Assembly (NCBI GenBank): GCA_966249405.1
Contig: CBINDO010000101.1
Span: 1-24,157, forward strand
Length of the DNA: 24,157 bases
Source: SZUA-265 sp966249405
GTDB taxonomy: Bacteria > Myxococcota_A > Polyangia > Polyangiales > Polyangiaceae
Reading direction: 5' to 3'
Under the pieces are notes generated by a model, which worked only from the letters and a program-made list of their open reading frames with translations, did not search any database and had not been told where the DNA came from. Both the position numbers and the translations under genes were made by a program. Numbering within the stretch: the stretch's first letter is position 1; each line of letters begins with the position of its first letter. Shown piece by piece: positions 23,907-24,157 of the stretch.

Positions 23907-24157
23907 TGGCCTCGCTCCTCTTGCGCGTCCTCGTCGTTGTCGTCGACCTCTTGCCACTGCTCTTCGCCCGGGAAGTGGACTTGAATGCCGAGGATCGCCG
24001 GGTCGTTCTTGAAGCGTTTGCCCTTCACGTTGCCGCTGATCACCTCCGCCACGCCTGACGCCGGCGGCAAGGCCACACGGTATTCTTTGCGTTCGGTGAT
24101 CTCGACGTTCTGACTCCAATTGGCCCCTTCGAATTCGATACGGAACGGAAGATGCTC
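23903..24157 (-). CDS. C-terminal fragment of the operon's upstream gene (5' end outside window)
   Basis: The reading frame runs from the window edge to a TGA at 23905-23903 that overlaps the VTC start (ATGA). It encodes 84 residues with no internal stop: a strand-rich start (LPFRIEFEGANWSQNVEIT, RKEYRVALPPASGVAEVISG), then KGKRFKNDPAILGIQVHFP and a strongly acidic tail (EVDDNDEDAQEERG). It looks like the end of a soluble beta-rich protein. No family can be named from this piece. In related gene sets a CotH-like kinase is often near VTC and DUF4956, but nothing here proves that. Confidence 0.75.
   Translation of the reverse strand, partial: EHLPFRIEFEGANWSQNVEITERKEYRVALPPASGVAEVISGNVKGKRFKNDPAILGIQVHFPGEEQWQEVDDNDEDAQEERGQ

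Overview
The window looks like a chromosomal segment of a myxobacterium-like organism (Myxococcota, probably Polyangia or a relative). The DNA is GC-rich and most genes are long. The encoded repertoire is typical of that phylum: a trypsin-like protease with a MYXO-CTERM-like tail, a fibro-slime protein with DUF4215-type Cys repeats, several lipoproteins with acidic or Thr/Ser/Gly-rich linkers, a protein kinase fused to a cyclic-nucleotide domain, and a giant kinase/TPR/GAF/sigma-54 activator fusion. No rRNA, tRNA, IS element, phage gene or CRISPR array was seen. All family names are assigned by reading motifs; no database search was run.

Layout. 1-1097: 3' part of a PrkA-type serine kinase, closed by a strong intrinsic terminator (1137-1172). 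1344-1946: fatty acid hydroxylase-type membrane enzyme. 1959-3068 (-): secreted trypsin-like protease. 3362-4561: lipoprotein with two HmuY-like domains. 4724-4999 (-): small DUF4177-like protein. 5239-6636 (-): Ser/Thr kinase with a C-terminal cNMP-binding domain. Divergent from it is a three-gene unit at 6825-13033: an outer-membrane barrel, the 1530-residue kinase/sigma-54 activator, and a peroxiredoxin-like lipoprotein coupled to it by a GTGA overlap. A TGGCAC cluster resembling a sigma-54 promoter lies just upstream of this unit. 13345-15627: fibro-slime/DUF4215 surface protein with an excellent terminator.

15686-16663 is the main unexplained stretch. It is about 1 kb with no credible gene, and it contains eight tandem 40-43 bp units (15798-16134). 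Seven or eight of these units carry a dyad whose arms change together from unit to unit. A related isolated palindrome sits at 4585-4610. 16664-18472 is a DUF4397-like lipoprotein. 18530-19423 (-) is a LysR regulator divergent from a small barrel protein (19489-20097). 20158-21261 is an exported protein with a possible transglutaminase-like Cys/His centre. 21423-24157 (-) is a tightly overlapping operon: a partial upstream gene, a VTC-type polyphosphate polymerase, a DUF4956 membrane protein and a lipoprotein.

How the parts may work together (inference). The 5.2-13 kb block reads as an envelope-signalling locus: a cNMP-responsive kinase faces an operon holding a barrel, a sigma-54 activator with its own kinase and GAF sensor, and a thiol-redox lipoprotein. 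The 21.4-24.2 kb block reads as a polyphosphate-synthesis module with an added lipoprotein. The remaining genes are mostly surface or secreted proteins.
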